Source of the DNA: Diadema setosum
Lineage: Eukaryota; Echinodermata; Echinoidea; Diadematoida; Diadematidae
Direction of reading: 5' to 3'
DNA: 64,000 nucleotides
Assembly (NCBI GenBank): GCA_033980235.1
Contig: CM067064.1
Location: 32,641,670 to 32,705,669, forward strand
The notes beneath the pieces were generated by a model. It saw only the letters and a program-made list of their open reading frames with translations, made no database searches and was not told where the DNA came from. Both the position numbers and the translations under genes were made by a program. Numbering within the stretch: position 1 is the stretch's first letter; the number at the start of each line of letters is the position of its first letter. Shown here piece after piece: positions 37,740 through 50,995 of this stretch.

Positions 37740-38110
37740 TCTATTGTTTTTTTTTTTTCTCTCTCTCTCTTTCTGTTTTCTAACATGCTGCTTTCTTTAG
37801 TCATCACTTCATCTGTAACTCAAGAGCTTTTGCTGATTTATTTTTGGTACATTTTATTATTTTCTCTTTCATACCTCAAGAGCTTTTGCTGCTTTTTTTT
37901 GGGGGGGGGGGTTGGAGGTTTTTATACTTTCTTTTTAACCCAAAAGTTATTTGCTGGGTTTTTTTTTTTTTTTTTGGTGCTTTTTATGTTTTTCTTTTTT
38001 TGTTTTCTATATCTCTTCACTATTTTCAGACTTTGCGTCTTGTATTCTTGGTCGTTTTCACTTGAAGTCCTGTATCACTTTTCCCCCGCTCTCTCTTTCT
38101 TTTTCGACCA
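37740..38110 (+). repeat. Pyrimidine- and T-rich region with an internal 56-bp duplication
   Basis: Dominated by T-runs and CT repeats. CTCAAGAGCTTTTGCTG occurs at 37819 and again at 37875. The 162-codon open frame over it is almost all F, L, S and Y, which reflects base composition rather than a membrane protein. Confidence 0.75.
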
Positions 38111-39646
38111 TGTGCAATATTGGGCGTTGCCTTTTTCTCATCTTATTAATGCTAATATCATAAGCAATGAAAGTGATTTTGTGGGAATATAGATTAGTTT
38201 CTTTAGTTCACTTTTAATTGTCAGGGGATATCCAAGAGGCATAAGTTGAGGGGTGCGGCCATCAATGAGCCACATGTGTTAATACACGGGTGAGTGTCGA
38301 ATGGTGTATATGTCTTATTTATGACCAAGTCATGAGATTTGAAGAACTGTGTAACTGAATGTGCATGTTCATGCATTCTGTGTGTGTGTGTCTGTGTATA
38401 TGTGTGTGTGAGTGCACGTGTGTATGTGTGTTTACTCAGAAATCAATAGATATCAGGAACAGCTGCTCTATGGGTACTCAAGTGCTGTTGATATGATTAA
38501 AGGCTCCATTAGCAGCTGTGAAAATTGGGGCATAATAAAGAAGAAAAGAGGCAAGTTTGATTACCTTTATTAAAGGAAAATTGTCGGTCCTTCATTAGCG
38601 CAGAGGGAGAATGGACAGGCAAAAAGAAATTTAGAGGCTGTCCAATTCTTTTTCTCCGTGCACACTGCTGTCGGCTTTGCTCTCAACGAGTGGATATATG
38701 TCAGCTTGAGATAAAAATAGTTTCGTCACCGAAAAGAAAGAAAAGAAAAAAAAAGTGCAGGCAATGCGTCAGTCTGCGTGCAAAGGTCTGCATGCGACAT
38801 CTGCATTTATTGCCACTTAAAATGTCACCATCACCACCACCACCTCCACCAGCATCAGTTGGGAAGATTCTGGGGAGATGTTCTCTGCTTCCACCCGGTG
38901 ATGTAAAGTGATATAGAAGTCGGTGAGTGCACTGCACTAGCCGCCGCTTCAGCTTACGTTTCCGTCTGCCGTAGTTGCCGATCCATTGCACTATGATCAG
39001 ACGTGGCGTATAATCCCAATATTGCATGCCTGTGTAATACATACCATTAGGTGGAAATGGCCGTATGTATGCAATATTCAGTAGATGAAGGTGCAATGTG
39101 AAATTGGTTGACGGTTTTTGAGAAGCAAAGAAGCAAGTTACATTGTCAGTGGATTAGAAATATAATGATGTTTATTAACGCTGTTCATTCTTTGTTCTAC
39201 AATTGCCAAGACATGCAAGATAATACCATCATCTTACCTATACAAGTATATATGTAGGGTATGTTTGAATTTATTTTGCCATTACAGGCTTAAATTATAC
39301 ATATGATAACTGTGGTTGCCAGATAAAGGGAAGATCGTGGCGTTTTTGATTTGGTTGGAGTTGGCAGCTGGGCGAATATGAACCTCTTCTCTGCCTGTGT
39401 AAACATGGACATTAAACTGTAAGGCAGGGTTACATGCAGCCCACGTCTCACATCAGTGTTATGGGAATAGATGGGTATGAAAGTGATGAATATTGCCTGT
39501 GTAGTCATTACATTGGTGGGGGGTATGTAGATGGTCCCACAAATTGCAAAGTGAGTTGGGTCCACCCTACCCCTTTTTCCTAATACCCCCTGAGACTCAT
39601 GGTACTACTTGTCTGTCTGAGTATGTGTATGCGTGTGAGTGTTTGT

Positions 39647-39649
<3 letters not shown>

Positions 39650-39687
<38 letters not shown>
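39650..39687. repeat. (GT)n microsatellite
   Basis: GT dinucleotides over nearly 40 bases, preceded by GTGAGT variants. Confidence 0.95.
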
Positions 39688-39688
<1 letters not shown>

Positions 39689-42600
39689 ATGTGCTCAGGT
39701 AGGCAACCTTTAATGACCAATTCATTTTCATCTCATCGGAGACGCTTGCAAGCAGCTTTCAAGAAGCCAAGGCAGGAGGCACGCAGCATCTCATGACTCA
39801 TCCGTGGGCTTGTGTCAGCCCGATGGAGAATGAAACAAGACTGGAAGATGAGGTGGTTGGGGGGGGGGGGGGGGATGATTCAAGATTTCACAATGTCAAC
39901 TTCACAGAGACTCCTTTTTCCCAGAAGAGCGTAATGAGTGTACACGTTGTTCCATCAGTTTGGACAAGATTATGCCAGATGGCCTTTTCTGGAGTATCAG
40001 TTATGTTGGTAATTCGCCGAACGGCATCAAATGTTCATACCATGTGTTGGTGTTGATCACGCCATCCAGCACGTTTGCAACATGCAGGATTGGATCCTTT
40101 TGTTTTTGGTGCTGTTCATAAAATCCTGGTATCCATGCTGTAGTGTTACTCGGACTCAAAGGACTTGTTTCTTCAACCAGATTGTCATAAATTTTCTGAT
40201 CATGCGAATTTTGAGGAGTCAGGCTAGGAGTAGATTACCAGTGCCTGCATGAGATCATTATGCATACTCAAAAAATTATGTATTTAGAGAGAGCGAATGC
40301 GTGTGTTTATACATGTATATATATTGTCGGCCAACATTTAGGCCTATATATATGCGTATAAAGTATATATGCATATCAGTATAGATTTGTGGATGTATGG
40401 AAAGTTCAACATGTTTTTATAGTCAATTAACAGTTAAAGGCTATAGGAATCTTATCTTTACTATTTTATTGGTATTGTGTTTAATTAGATCATTATAATC
40501 AACATTAAATAATTACAAACAATTATTGGAGTGATTGCGTAAGAAAATAAATTGAAGTCTCATTGATACATTACATCTCATTGATTAACCTTATTTGTAT
40601 GTCTACAGAAGTTATGAGTCATTTATTCATTTTTTCCTGAAAGGGGGAGGGGACCTTTTTATGACCCAATTATGATATAACTGGAGGACTTTGCAGAACT
40701 TTTCTGATTTTTCTAAAACCTGGAACTCACCGGAATTCATGGGATTTAAGATTAGGAACATCAAAGTAACAGATGCAATTGTGAGTAAACATTTTTGTGA
40801 ATTCAGATAAGTACTTAAATTTGGTGTGACGCAATGTAAGAAAGTCATATATCATATCTTCATGGCGACCATGATATTCTCTCCCCCTTTTTCTCTTTAA
40901 AAAACAGTATACCTTCTGAGAGCAGTTTTAATAAAGCCATGAAGAACATCTGCCACAAAAACAAACAAACAAACAAACAAACTTGTAGGTGAAGGGGGCA
41001 CGTACGCATAAACATAAGTGAAATGAAAAGTACAGAAATGACACTGCTGTCATGTAAGACTCAAGGTTTTAAGTGCCCATTGAACACCATGCTTAACAAT
41101 CAACCACTTCACATACAATTCTAATGATCGCAACTCCCAAATCCTCCAATTATGTCCTCACTCATTGTGTGCAGTCACTGCTACACAAATCTCCACTTGA
41201 CAGACATGTACCTTCAAACATCATTGCTGTAAACAGACTATAGATGAAAACTTTGTCATACTCGTATGTATATAATTTCTCTTTATCTGTCAAACCTGTA
41301 CTGCCGGGAGTGCAGCTAACCTTTATTGCATGCAATGTAGTGGGAAATGGTTTGTATACCAGTGCACTGTGGATCATTATCCCCTGTGGGTTTCATAAAC
41401 CTGAACTTTACCTCTGTTCCTTGTACAATTTTTTTTTTTCTAGTACAGAGGCACAAGATGAAGAGAATACCAAACAGCTTTAATACCGCATAGCTTGCTT
41501 TTAGGTCTATACTAAATCCTTGGTTTTCATTCCAGGAAAGCTGGCTTAGATACATGGTGACCTTTTCTAGGAGTTTACATATTGCTGCAATTTTCCATCC
41601 AGCAAAAGGTCATGCGGGTAAAAGAATGATGATACGCACTTTGCATTCTGAAAATTGAACCAAGTGGACATCCATGGCACGGCGTGTCATCAGCTTGAAT
41701 CATTGATGCAGATGGCAGATTTGTGATTTTCCAAGACGGTTTTGATCTCATTATCGGTGTATATGTTTGCGTATGTGTACCATATGTATGTATTGTCCTG
41801 TAGCTAAAGAAAAAGTAATCGGTGAAAAAAAAGTTGTTCTGTATGAAATTTAGCAGATTGAAGTATCTTAACTGGAAAAAAGATAAGTGTGATATTTGAA
41901 GAAAATTTGACAAGTGATAATTATGTTAGGTATGACCAGTTGGTGTGACCGTATTGCAGTTGAATATCTCTAGACCATGTGAAATCATATCCCTCAGTCA
42001 TTACCAAAACGTAAGGACAGGATGTGAACGGGTAAGAGTTTAGATGTTGTATGGATTCCCCAGATAGTATCATCGTTAAGATGGATGCACTGTACTTTTG
42101 TGATTCTTGGCACTTATTATGTAAAACTTGTCTAAAAAGTGGGATATTGTTGCAAATTTGCCTTTGAAATTAATTTAGATGATCAACTTGTGTACAAACA
42201 TGTGTATTCCCTCTCACTTTGAATATCATTGTACATATAACTCTTCAATTATATGTGGTCATTGACGAAATGAAAGCGAAAGCTTCACAAGTTTAGTTGT
42301 GTGTCAGTCTGTTGGAGAAACAGATGCGAAGAGTTCTATCTTATGTGTACTGTATTTTATTTGCCAAGGCTGTGGCGTGGGAAGGGTTAAGCCGTTGTCA
42401 TAAAATGGAACGTTTCATCACAAGTCCATCTGAGAAAACGTCTTCAATTTGGAAGGTTTATTGCAATGCCATAGCGGGGGAGACGCATCCGCGGGAGACC
42501 AAATGGAAACAAATAATCAAAGGGGTGCTCTCATACCTCTCTCCTGCAAAATAAATACCCATTTTCGGAGACCAGTTCTCGTAGTTCGCTGGAATCGGAG

Positions 42601-45600
42601 GAGTGCTTTCACCTTATGCTTTATTCATGATCAGGTGCCACTCTCGAGTCACGCCTCGCCACGGCTTGAAAGCAACAAATGCCTGTCTTGCGACCATTAA
42701 GGCTCAAACTTCGCAAATTGCTGCCGTTCCGAGGAAGGTTGATCGTCTGTAGCATGCCGTAAAGAGAAAAGCACTTTCACCGTTAATCAGTTTTCAAAGT
42801 CAAAGGAATGTAGAAAAACAGTATGAAGCATGTTAGCATGTGTGTAGTGACTTGCATCATATTAGATATAAAAAATTAATCATAGAAAGCTTTGTGTGTA
42901 TATTTCATACAAGAAGCAAACACTGTACTGCTCTTGATAATACGTATATAGGCCTATTTGTAATTTATGAATCTGATTAACGGTGTCTGGAATATCTAAG
43001 CATAAACATTAAATTAGTAAGACTCAAATGATCCTTGTTAATTATGACTATCAAGAGAGTACTTATTGCCCAAATTAGTCTGTATAAACATCTTTCACCA
43101 TGTAGTGTGCATTGTTTCTTCGCAGTGCTTGTGAAATTAATGTAGTTTCTTTTTAAACACAGAGCTCTATCAAATAGGAGCATTATTTCTTTAGTCACAT
43201 GTATGAATTAGCTTCCCCTTCCTTATCCCCCCCCCCCCCCCCCCCCCGACATTAGATTAATTCTCCATATTTACCCTATGGCCAACAATTAGTAGATACA
43301 AAGTTGCACCCATTATTCGAATCATTGAAGAAATAATGTGTGAATCATACTCCGAGAACATTGTGAGTCTAGATCAGATACATTTATGATTCATCCCCTT
43401 TCCGAGTCCACTTTCTATTGTCGTCGTCGTGGTGATATGGACTCTCGATACCTGTATCTTCTCGTCAATTGCTTATAAATACTGTACGTAAGTGATATCA
43501 ACAGTATAATGGACTCTCCTTAATTAGACAATAGTGTTCTGGTGTATACACACTTCCTTTGTACGTGAAGGCTTGCGAAGTGAATACAAACTGTAGAGAA
43601 TACACCGGTAAAATGAAGGCGACATTATAAGCCTCTTTGCAGACAGGAAGGTTAAAAAAAAAAGAATAACATAAACAAACACCAATCCCACTGTTTAAAC
43701 GATCTATAGTGACGACTGCCATATTTCAGCATTGTTGATTGCACAGACATTGCTATTGATTGATGATAATTGATTATCCAATAAATGTTGCCATGCATTT
43801 GTCATGACTCTTATCCGATGTTGGTTGGTCATTTGATACAAGCGCAGATAAGTCACATGATAATTCAGAGTTGTAGATTCCTTGTCTCTGTCTAGCAATA
43901 TGTGTATAATGTTTGATAAAATCACCGCCATTCATTACCCTGCATAGCTGTTTCATATCTCTGCAGAAACATAATAGATGTCACTCAGGGAGCATTTATC
44001 CAAAAAAAAAAAATAATAATAATAAATAAATAAATAGGTATCATCACCATTCCCAACTTGTTTGAGGCATTTTCCATTGATAGAGAAATGCAACGCATTT
44101 TTATTCCTTGTTAGATGCACCGATTTGAAACACCAGTAAAAGGTGGATTCAAAGTGCTTATGAGCCACAAATGGCTTTCTGCAGAGTAAATAAATACAGA
44201 GTCATTTTTAAACATGTGTGTTTATATAAAATGGTGTAAAGTAGCTGCGCGGTGACAACTCCTGATTACGAGTATACGATTTTGGATGAATGAGGCAGCC
44301 AGAGAAACATGTTTCAGACCACATTCGTATACACCTCAGTTACCTTTTGAGTTGGATAAACACGGCCTACGAGAAGTGTATTTCTGAATTGAACCTGCAC
44401 ATTGAAGATACTATTCTGTGTAAATCGTTTTGAAGCAGCTTGTATATGTCATAGAGGCAGGGATAGATATGGGTTTCCTTGTGATTGCTTTGGAAAAAAA
44501 AAAAAAAAAAATCTCTTCATTCCTTTTGCAATCATTTGTTTGTAGAGACTTCTCTTTCCTTGACATAAATAGAGTATTTCTTCTTTTTTTTACAGTCATG
44601 CTGTGTAGTGCTTTTTATTTTTCCCCATCCCCATCTCGCTGGCAATATCTCAAGGATTGTGCTTCTCTAACATCTTGAGCCGTTGCCCATAGCAATGATT
44701 CTGATTCTGTCGCGAAGATGAAAAGTTTTTGTGCGGAAAGAAAGCGGGCATGCGACAATATGGCAACTTGGCCTCTTTCTTGTTTACATCGGGGGAGAAG
44801 TCAGAAGGAGCAGTATCGTATAAGCTTTGCTAATACGCAGTAGCTGAACGAGTGTGGGAATTATGTTGTTGTATGTGGATCTTAACTTTTGGCCTGTATC
44901 TGGCCAGAGATTCTCCACTCTTCTATTGGGTGAACATGTGATGTAAGTGGCGATAAGACAATTTCTCAGGTCTGAAGTTGTAAAATTTTGAAACATTTGT
45001 ACAATGTTGATACACTATTTAGTTGACAATAAAAATCATGTGATTTATGTGTTTCAACCAGTACGTGCTGTCACTCAGAATTATGTCTTTGAAAACTAAT
45101 ATGTGATTGCTGCAACATTTACATAGTTGCAAACCAAAAAATCAAAAAGAGAAGAAAAAGAAAGAAACATATTCAGTGGTTTGAGAGAAAACCTTTGAGT
45201 CAATACTCGTAATGTCTGCACAATTTAATTCCCAGGAAAACACTTATTGATTCAGTGAACTGTTCAGTGTTAAAATATTGATCGAAATTTACAAGGGAGA
45301 AATTGCCACCTATTGTCCAACCCTTGTCAATTTGTATGAGTTGAGGTTCACACAGTCCCACTGTCAGCACAAGTGAAATATCGCCCCCATTGTTCAAGTT
45401 TGCCTTTCTTGTCTGTTGTGTCTTTGTTGCTTTATACACGCAGTATTTGTCGATTGTATTAACAGGAGAATCCCTGTGTGTGGGTGGGCGGATGCAACAC
45501 CATATTGTGAAATTTGGTAATTTCTATTCCTTACCTGTCATTCTCATCCTCTTTCTCTTTCTCTGTCTATTCATGTGATAAATTCTTTGATTTCTCTGTT

Positions 45601-48353
45601 ATTTGGTGACTTGATGTCTTAAACTGAAATTTCCATGTTTCATTATATGTGGCTATAGTTATGGAGAGTTTGAACATAGTATAAATTCAATCTGTGATAT
45701 ATGAGGTACGTGACATGTTCTCTTGTACCCATGTCAATTTTTATGGGCTGTTTCATGAAATATCAGAAGTTCCCGATGTAAACAAACCGCCATAATACAT
45801 AATGCTTGAAAATCTACTTTTGTGGAGAGTAAGAATTGTTGCACACATCCCCAATTCAAACTTTGATTCCGGATTTCAAACAGGTGCACTTTATAAGATG
45901 TTGCATGTCCACAGCTGATTTTGTTGAGCACTTCAGTGAGAAAATATGTGTTCTTGTGAAACATTACTGAGGTACGTGGTGACAGTGCTTATGCCAAGAT
46001 TGAATCATCTGAGTGTTAAGTGTGTTCTGTGTTTTTTTAAGGTATTACATCAGTACAGTGCAAATGTCACTTGTCCTTTAAACGATGCTGTGGCATTCTA
46101 GAATTGTCGTCGAAGATTCACAGTAAGGTACATGGTGTTGATCGTTCCCCAGGGAGCGTTGATGTGTTTTTTTGTTTTTGCCTCTTTTCCTCTTCTTTCA
46201 AAATGCTTCATCTTCTTGTTGCTTAATGAGCACGGAGGATGTAATCTCCTCTGAGGGTAAACGTCGCTGAACTCTTACTGATCCGGTCAAAATGCGGGGG
46301 TTTTTCAGGTCATGAATAAAACACCTGCCTGGTGTCTCTACTCCCCCCCCCCCCCCCTCCATCTCAGAAATGATAAAAGAAGCAGGGATTTGCACTTGCG
46401 TATTTATATACATATATTCAGAGGGGAAATTCTGCATTATTTGCAGATTGCAGTCTTAAGATGGAGACTGTGTGTGGATTTGCCCCACAGCAAACTATGA
46501 ATCTCTCTCGCCAACTTCAAATCTCCTCTCATGTGGTGCGAGAAATAGTTGCGTCAGATTGCCATGGGCCACCTAGACCGATGGTTCGTAATTTTCATCT
46601 GCCTAGGTACCTTTGCCTGCAGAAGTTGAGCCTCTTTACTGCACAGAGACAACTGTAGGGTGAAATCAGACAGCAAAAAAATTCCCCATTTGTGCAGTAA
46701 TATGGGATAAGTCAAAAAGGTGCTTAAAGAACTGCTATGGTCAATCTTGGACATATTGCTGCACCTGTTAGTGATTGCCTTCGGGAAATGGCGTATCTTC
46801 TTGTGTTGTTTTCTGTCTTATGTGTGTCATGTAATAATGGCCTGTGTAGAAGAGGAGGATGAGAACGTGTCACATTTTGTCTTCTCGGAGCTAGGCTGTC
46901 TTGCCACATCTCTAGGGCATCACACGATGGCGTGATTTTATGTGCACATGGACAATGTTCGCACAGGCGTCCAGAGATTTGAGGTCGGTTAATGACTTAG
47001 TGTGGCACGGCCGCAGCTGATCAATACGGCGTGTGTGCGTTCGGTAAAGACCAATATTGATCGCACCTTGGGCACTACACTGTCCAATCCATGACAATGA
47101 AATTCGCCGGCCGCTTCCGTCCGTCCCTGCATACTTGATGAACCATGATGGCGCACTCAGCATGCCACCTTTGAGCTCATATCTCTGCCCATTTCTCATA
47201 ATTAAATGTGTTTGCCAACAAAAATGGCCCCTTCCCCCCACATTATGCCACTAGAAAATATGAATGTTGAGATTAAAAGCCAGTGCGAAGTAAAATGTGC
47301 CAATGTATGCCTGTATTGGTTGAGGGAATTATGTTGATGTGGCTGAATGTATTTAAATGTATGAGTGATGTGCACACCTATGTTGATCAATAGAATGGCT
47401 ACGCGTGATATGGCATCATTTGCATTGTGCATTAAGTAGTACATTTTTGTGTGTGTATGTGCATAATGTGTTAATGGAATCTTAGTCACATTCATATACC
47501 ACATTATGTTAAGAGATATGCTACACTCTGTATGACAGAATAAGTAAAGTGTACTTCGAATAAAATGAGGAAGCAATTTTAGCCCAAATCAATTGAAATG
47601 AACAGCTAGCTTGGCCGGACAATCTTGGGAAGCACCCAGTGTATCGTGGCACTTACGACCTGTAATATACCCACATTCCATTAATATATGATATTATTTA
47701 TTAATGATACATAAGTTTGATAGCATATGTTCAGTTGTTGCCAATTTTTGACTGATAACATTACAATAGCAAAATTCCAAGAATAGAGTATAAATGATGC
47801 TTTGTCCTCTCTGGGTGGTATTCTCTTCCACATGTGAGTTGGGAAATGGAGATAACTGAAATGTGGATTTATTTCCTTGATCAGATATATTATACAAAAT
47901 ATGGAGGGGGTGGGGTTGTGTGGCTATCTAAACAACTGTATTTCAGCATCATCCTTCAGCACCAAATGCAACAAACTTTCCGACTGATTGCAGCTGTCAT
48001 CATGTTGCGTCATCAAGCACTCAAGATTCTGTCTTTTTTTTTTTTTTTTTGATAGAAGGAAATGGTTCCATTTGATACAGGTCTACTACACACCACGGTA
48101 ATGAAGGGGGGGGGGGGTGATTTTTCATTTCGTAACTCACGTAGAGAAACCATAGAATGGTCCTTTACATGATTGGAGACATAAAAAAAATGTGCACGTT
48201 TTCTTCAACATAGGTCTAAGCCTACATTTTTTTTTTAGTATGCTGTAATTTATCTATTTAGCTTTTGCAAAGGATATCTTAATGATTTCTTTAGAAGCAG
48301 GAGTGTTCATTAGTTGCGGAGCTTGCAAAGCCTCGGCAATCAATCCACTCATG

Positions 48354-48361
48354 TGACGTCA
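48354..48361. promoter_or_regulatory. Perfect CRE palindrome
   Basis: TGACGTCA, the full cAMP-response/ATF element, in a unique stretch. One 8-mer is weak evidence by itself. Confidence 0.2.
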
Positions 48362-48448
48362 TATACCTTGAAATTGAAAGCCATAAATGTGATTCCAATG
48401 TGCGCAGTACAGGCCGAATAGAGATCGCGAGACTTGAATAAATGTAAT

Positions 48449-48700
48449 GTGCGAATGTATGGTAGAAATGTCAAGCATGTCTTTGGCCTCTAAGAAGTGT
48501 TACACGGCAAGTATGCGAGTATTTACGACATCTCGAAGGCCCCTGGAGAAAAAATAGTGGAGGACCGTGTGTGAATGAATGGTAAAAATGCGAGGAATTT
48601 TGTAAGCCTCTGAGAAATATGAAACAATGATTGTGTGAACGAATGGTATGAATGTTAGGCATATTTGCTCGTTGCCATTGTAACAGAAGAAGTGGAGCAA
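48449..48700. repeat. Degenerate ~62-bp tandem repeat, about 4 units
   Basis: Related phrases recur: GCGAATGTATGGTAGAAATG near 48450, GTGAATGAATGGTAAAAATG near 48571 and GTGAACGAATGGTATGAATG near 48635, each followed by GCAT/GAAT and GCCTCT-type sequence. Spacings of 121 and 64 fit a unit of 61-64 with one badly decayed unit in between. Confidence 0.65.
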
Positions 48701-49453
48701 CTCTAGGTCTTCCATTTTCAGCAAGTAAAGAAACAGAAACAGAAATAGTAGAAGAGAGAAAGAGAGCTAGAGAGGAGAGAAAGCTAAGAAGAGAAAGAGA
48801 GAGAAGGTAGAAAGATAAGAGAGTAAAAGATATACATTTATCTGAAAACATATATCCTCCATTAGGGGATACATTGTACCGGAATATTCACCTTCAAAGT
48901 GCAGATGCTGCAAAATTTGTAAGAATTTGTTCATTTATTTCTCAAGTCTCATATCTTTCTGTGTCTTTATGTTGTGGGGGGGGGGGGGGGGAGTAGGGTG
49001 GAGGGGTATTACAAGTGGTTTCACATTGGAAAGTTCAGAATTCTTGTGATCTTGCACGTGTGACTAAGCTACGAAAGAAGGGCAAAAGTGGGTGGCAGCT
49101 ATGAATATGGAAAGCTGGTAGCCTGGTGGATGAGTAAGAAGAGTTGGTGGGATAAAAAGAGGATGCAGTTGATGGTATTTCTGGAGGAGGAGGAGGAGGA
49201 TGACAGGTAGAAAAGAAATGGCGGCGGAAGGAGAAAGCCTTTGATGGATTTATTATGCAATCAAAACAAAACAAAACAAAACAGAACATTTAGATGGGAT
49301 GGATCTTACCTTAGGGCAGAGAGCATTGTAGACATATGAAATGGATATATTTGTAATCCACGCAAGCAAAGACAAAAAGCTTTTACTCATTGTGCTTCAA
49401 TTTCCTTAGTTCAAGCTGATGGCACTGAGAGAAAGCCGAGCCAACAAGATGTG

Positions 49454-50625
49454 TTAAACGTATCAGAGAAGCAGGATGATGTGATAGACAGAGCCATGCT
49501 CTCGAAAAGTTTCTCCATTTATATTTATAACCTTGTATCCTCTTTGACCGTATGCGGCATTGAATGTCAAAAGAATAGGAGAAATACACGGCAACAAACA
49601 GACTGTGCAAAGGTACCGGAGAAGCAATAGAATGTTCACTCCAGTTTATACTCAGAAAATGTCTTTCATTTGCATTTGTAGCCGTGTGAAAAAGTACATG
49701 GTATTGAACATAGAGAGGGGAAAGATAGACTGTTATAGACAGACAGACAGACAGATAAACAGGTACAAATAGAAGAACAGGTTCTGCTGAGGGATTCTGA
49801 GAAGCAATAGAATGTGGGCTGCACAGCTATGCTCATTGAGTGTGCCCAATAGAGAGTAATACTCAGAAAATGTCGTGAATTTACATTTATAGCCTTGTTA
49901 AAAGTACATGGTATTATGCTATAAAAAAGTATATGGTATTATACTTAGAAGGGAAAGACAGACAGACAAACAGTTAAGGGATCGTATGGTTTTGGTTGAG
50001 ACCTAATTTCAGGTTTCTAACATTTTTTTAATGAGATAATGAGAAACCTCTCATGAAATATGAAAGAGCATGTCTTTCTATGAGGAATTCAACGTTAATT
50101 TGATGAAAATTGGTTTTGAAATGGCTGAGATATCCAAAAAGAGCGATTCTGATAAAGTGTGGGACCCACACTTCATTACGATCGCTTTGTTTTATTTTGT
50201 TTTTTGGATGTTTCAGTCATTCCAAACCCGATTTTAATCAAATAAAATTTGAATTCCTTTTAAAATGGTATGCTCTGTACTATATCATAAATGTTTTCTT
50301 GGTATCTCGCAAAAAGTTAAAAGCCCAATTCTCATCTCCACCAATACTGTACCATCCCTTTAAGGCATGGACAGACAGGTTTTGCAAGGGTAGTAGAGAA
50401 GGAATAGAATGTTCACTGCAGAACTATGCTCAGAAAATGTTGTTCATTTACATTCATAGCCTTGAACGTGCCTTGCATTGAATGAGGAGACAGACAAACA
50501 GACAGATAGACAGGCTGTGCAGGGATGCCATGGAAGCAGTAGAAGCAGTAGAATGTGACGTGCAGAGATGCTGGAATGCATGATATTCCAACGGCATTGA
50601 CAGCACCATAAATATGTTCAGTCCT
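49454..50625. repeat. Degenerate satellite-like array, 4-5 units of ~145-180 bp
   Basis: The phrase GAAGCAATAGAATG or a close variant occurs at 49469, 49621, 49801, 50398 and 50541. Each is followed by an ACTCAGAAAATGT segment, a CATTTACATTTATAGCCTTG segment, GTACATGGTATT and a GACAGACAGACA tail. The gap between the third and fourth units is explained by the 390-bp TTAA element at 49974-50363 plus a local 27-base duplication (GTACATGGTATTAT / GTATATGGTATTAT). The array is old and diverged. Confidence 0.75.
49974..50363. mobile_element. TTAA-flanked palindromic element, copy 2 (390 bp), inserted in a tandem array
   Basis: TTAA at 49974-49977 and 50360-50363 bound a sequence matching 4714-5104, best in inverted orientation. 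The central inverted repeat (GTGTGGG A CCCACAC) is kept. The flanks are both part of a degenerate tandem array (49454-50625), so the insertion came after that array formed. Confidence 0.8.
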
Positions 50626-50995
50626 GGGCTGTATGGCAACATGCTAGCTACCCCCAGTATTCCCATCTCTGTTTATCTGGTCTGTTTATCTGGTGGTAAA
50701 CAATCACTTCTATCCCCAAGAATAGACCCCCTCAAAAAGAAAGGAATGTTGTCAAAACAAAGAATGACAGCTTTATTAGGGACTAGCGGGTATGAAACTA
50801 TCACGTCCAAGTCTATATAATATGTCAGGGGCAGATGTAGCAATACTGGAAATCAGACAGTTGTGATTATGGAATCATTACACAGCCCGAGATGTGCTTC
50901 CCTTCTGAATAATGTTTGTGTTCTCTTCATGTTTATCACTTCGCAAGCAAGAGCACTTTCAACAGTTATGACAGCAACACTTTGATTGTGTGGAA

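Larger units (their letters stand above)
38200..48448 (+). other. Putative intron, mostly unique sequence
   Basis: Contains GT tracts at 38380-38430 and 39650-39687, a G-run near 39859, AAAC repeats at 40957-40981, C21 at 43227-43247, A-runs near 44006 and 44492, a C-run near 46345 and T17 near 48034. Blocks at 42380-42720 and 46900-47230 are unique and less AT-rich. No exon could be supported. Confidence 0.4.

Noticed and set aside
37704..38192. 162-codon frame resembling a membrane protein
   Set aside because: The F/L/S/Y-rich peptide reflects a T- and CT-rich tract with no start context or other coding signal.
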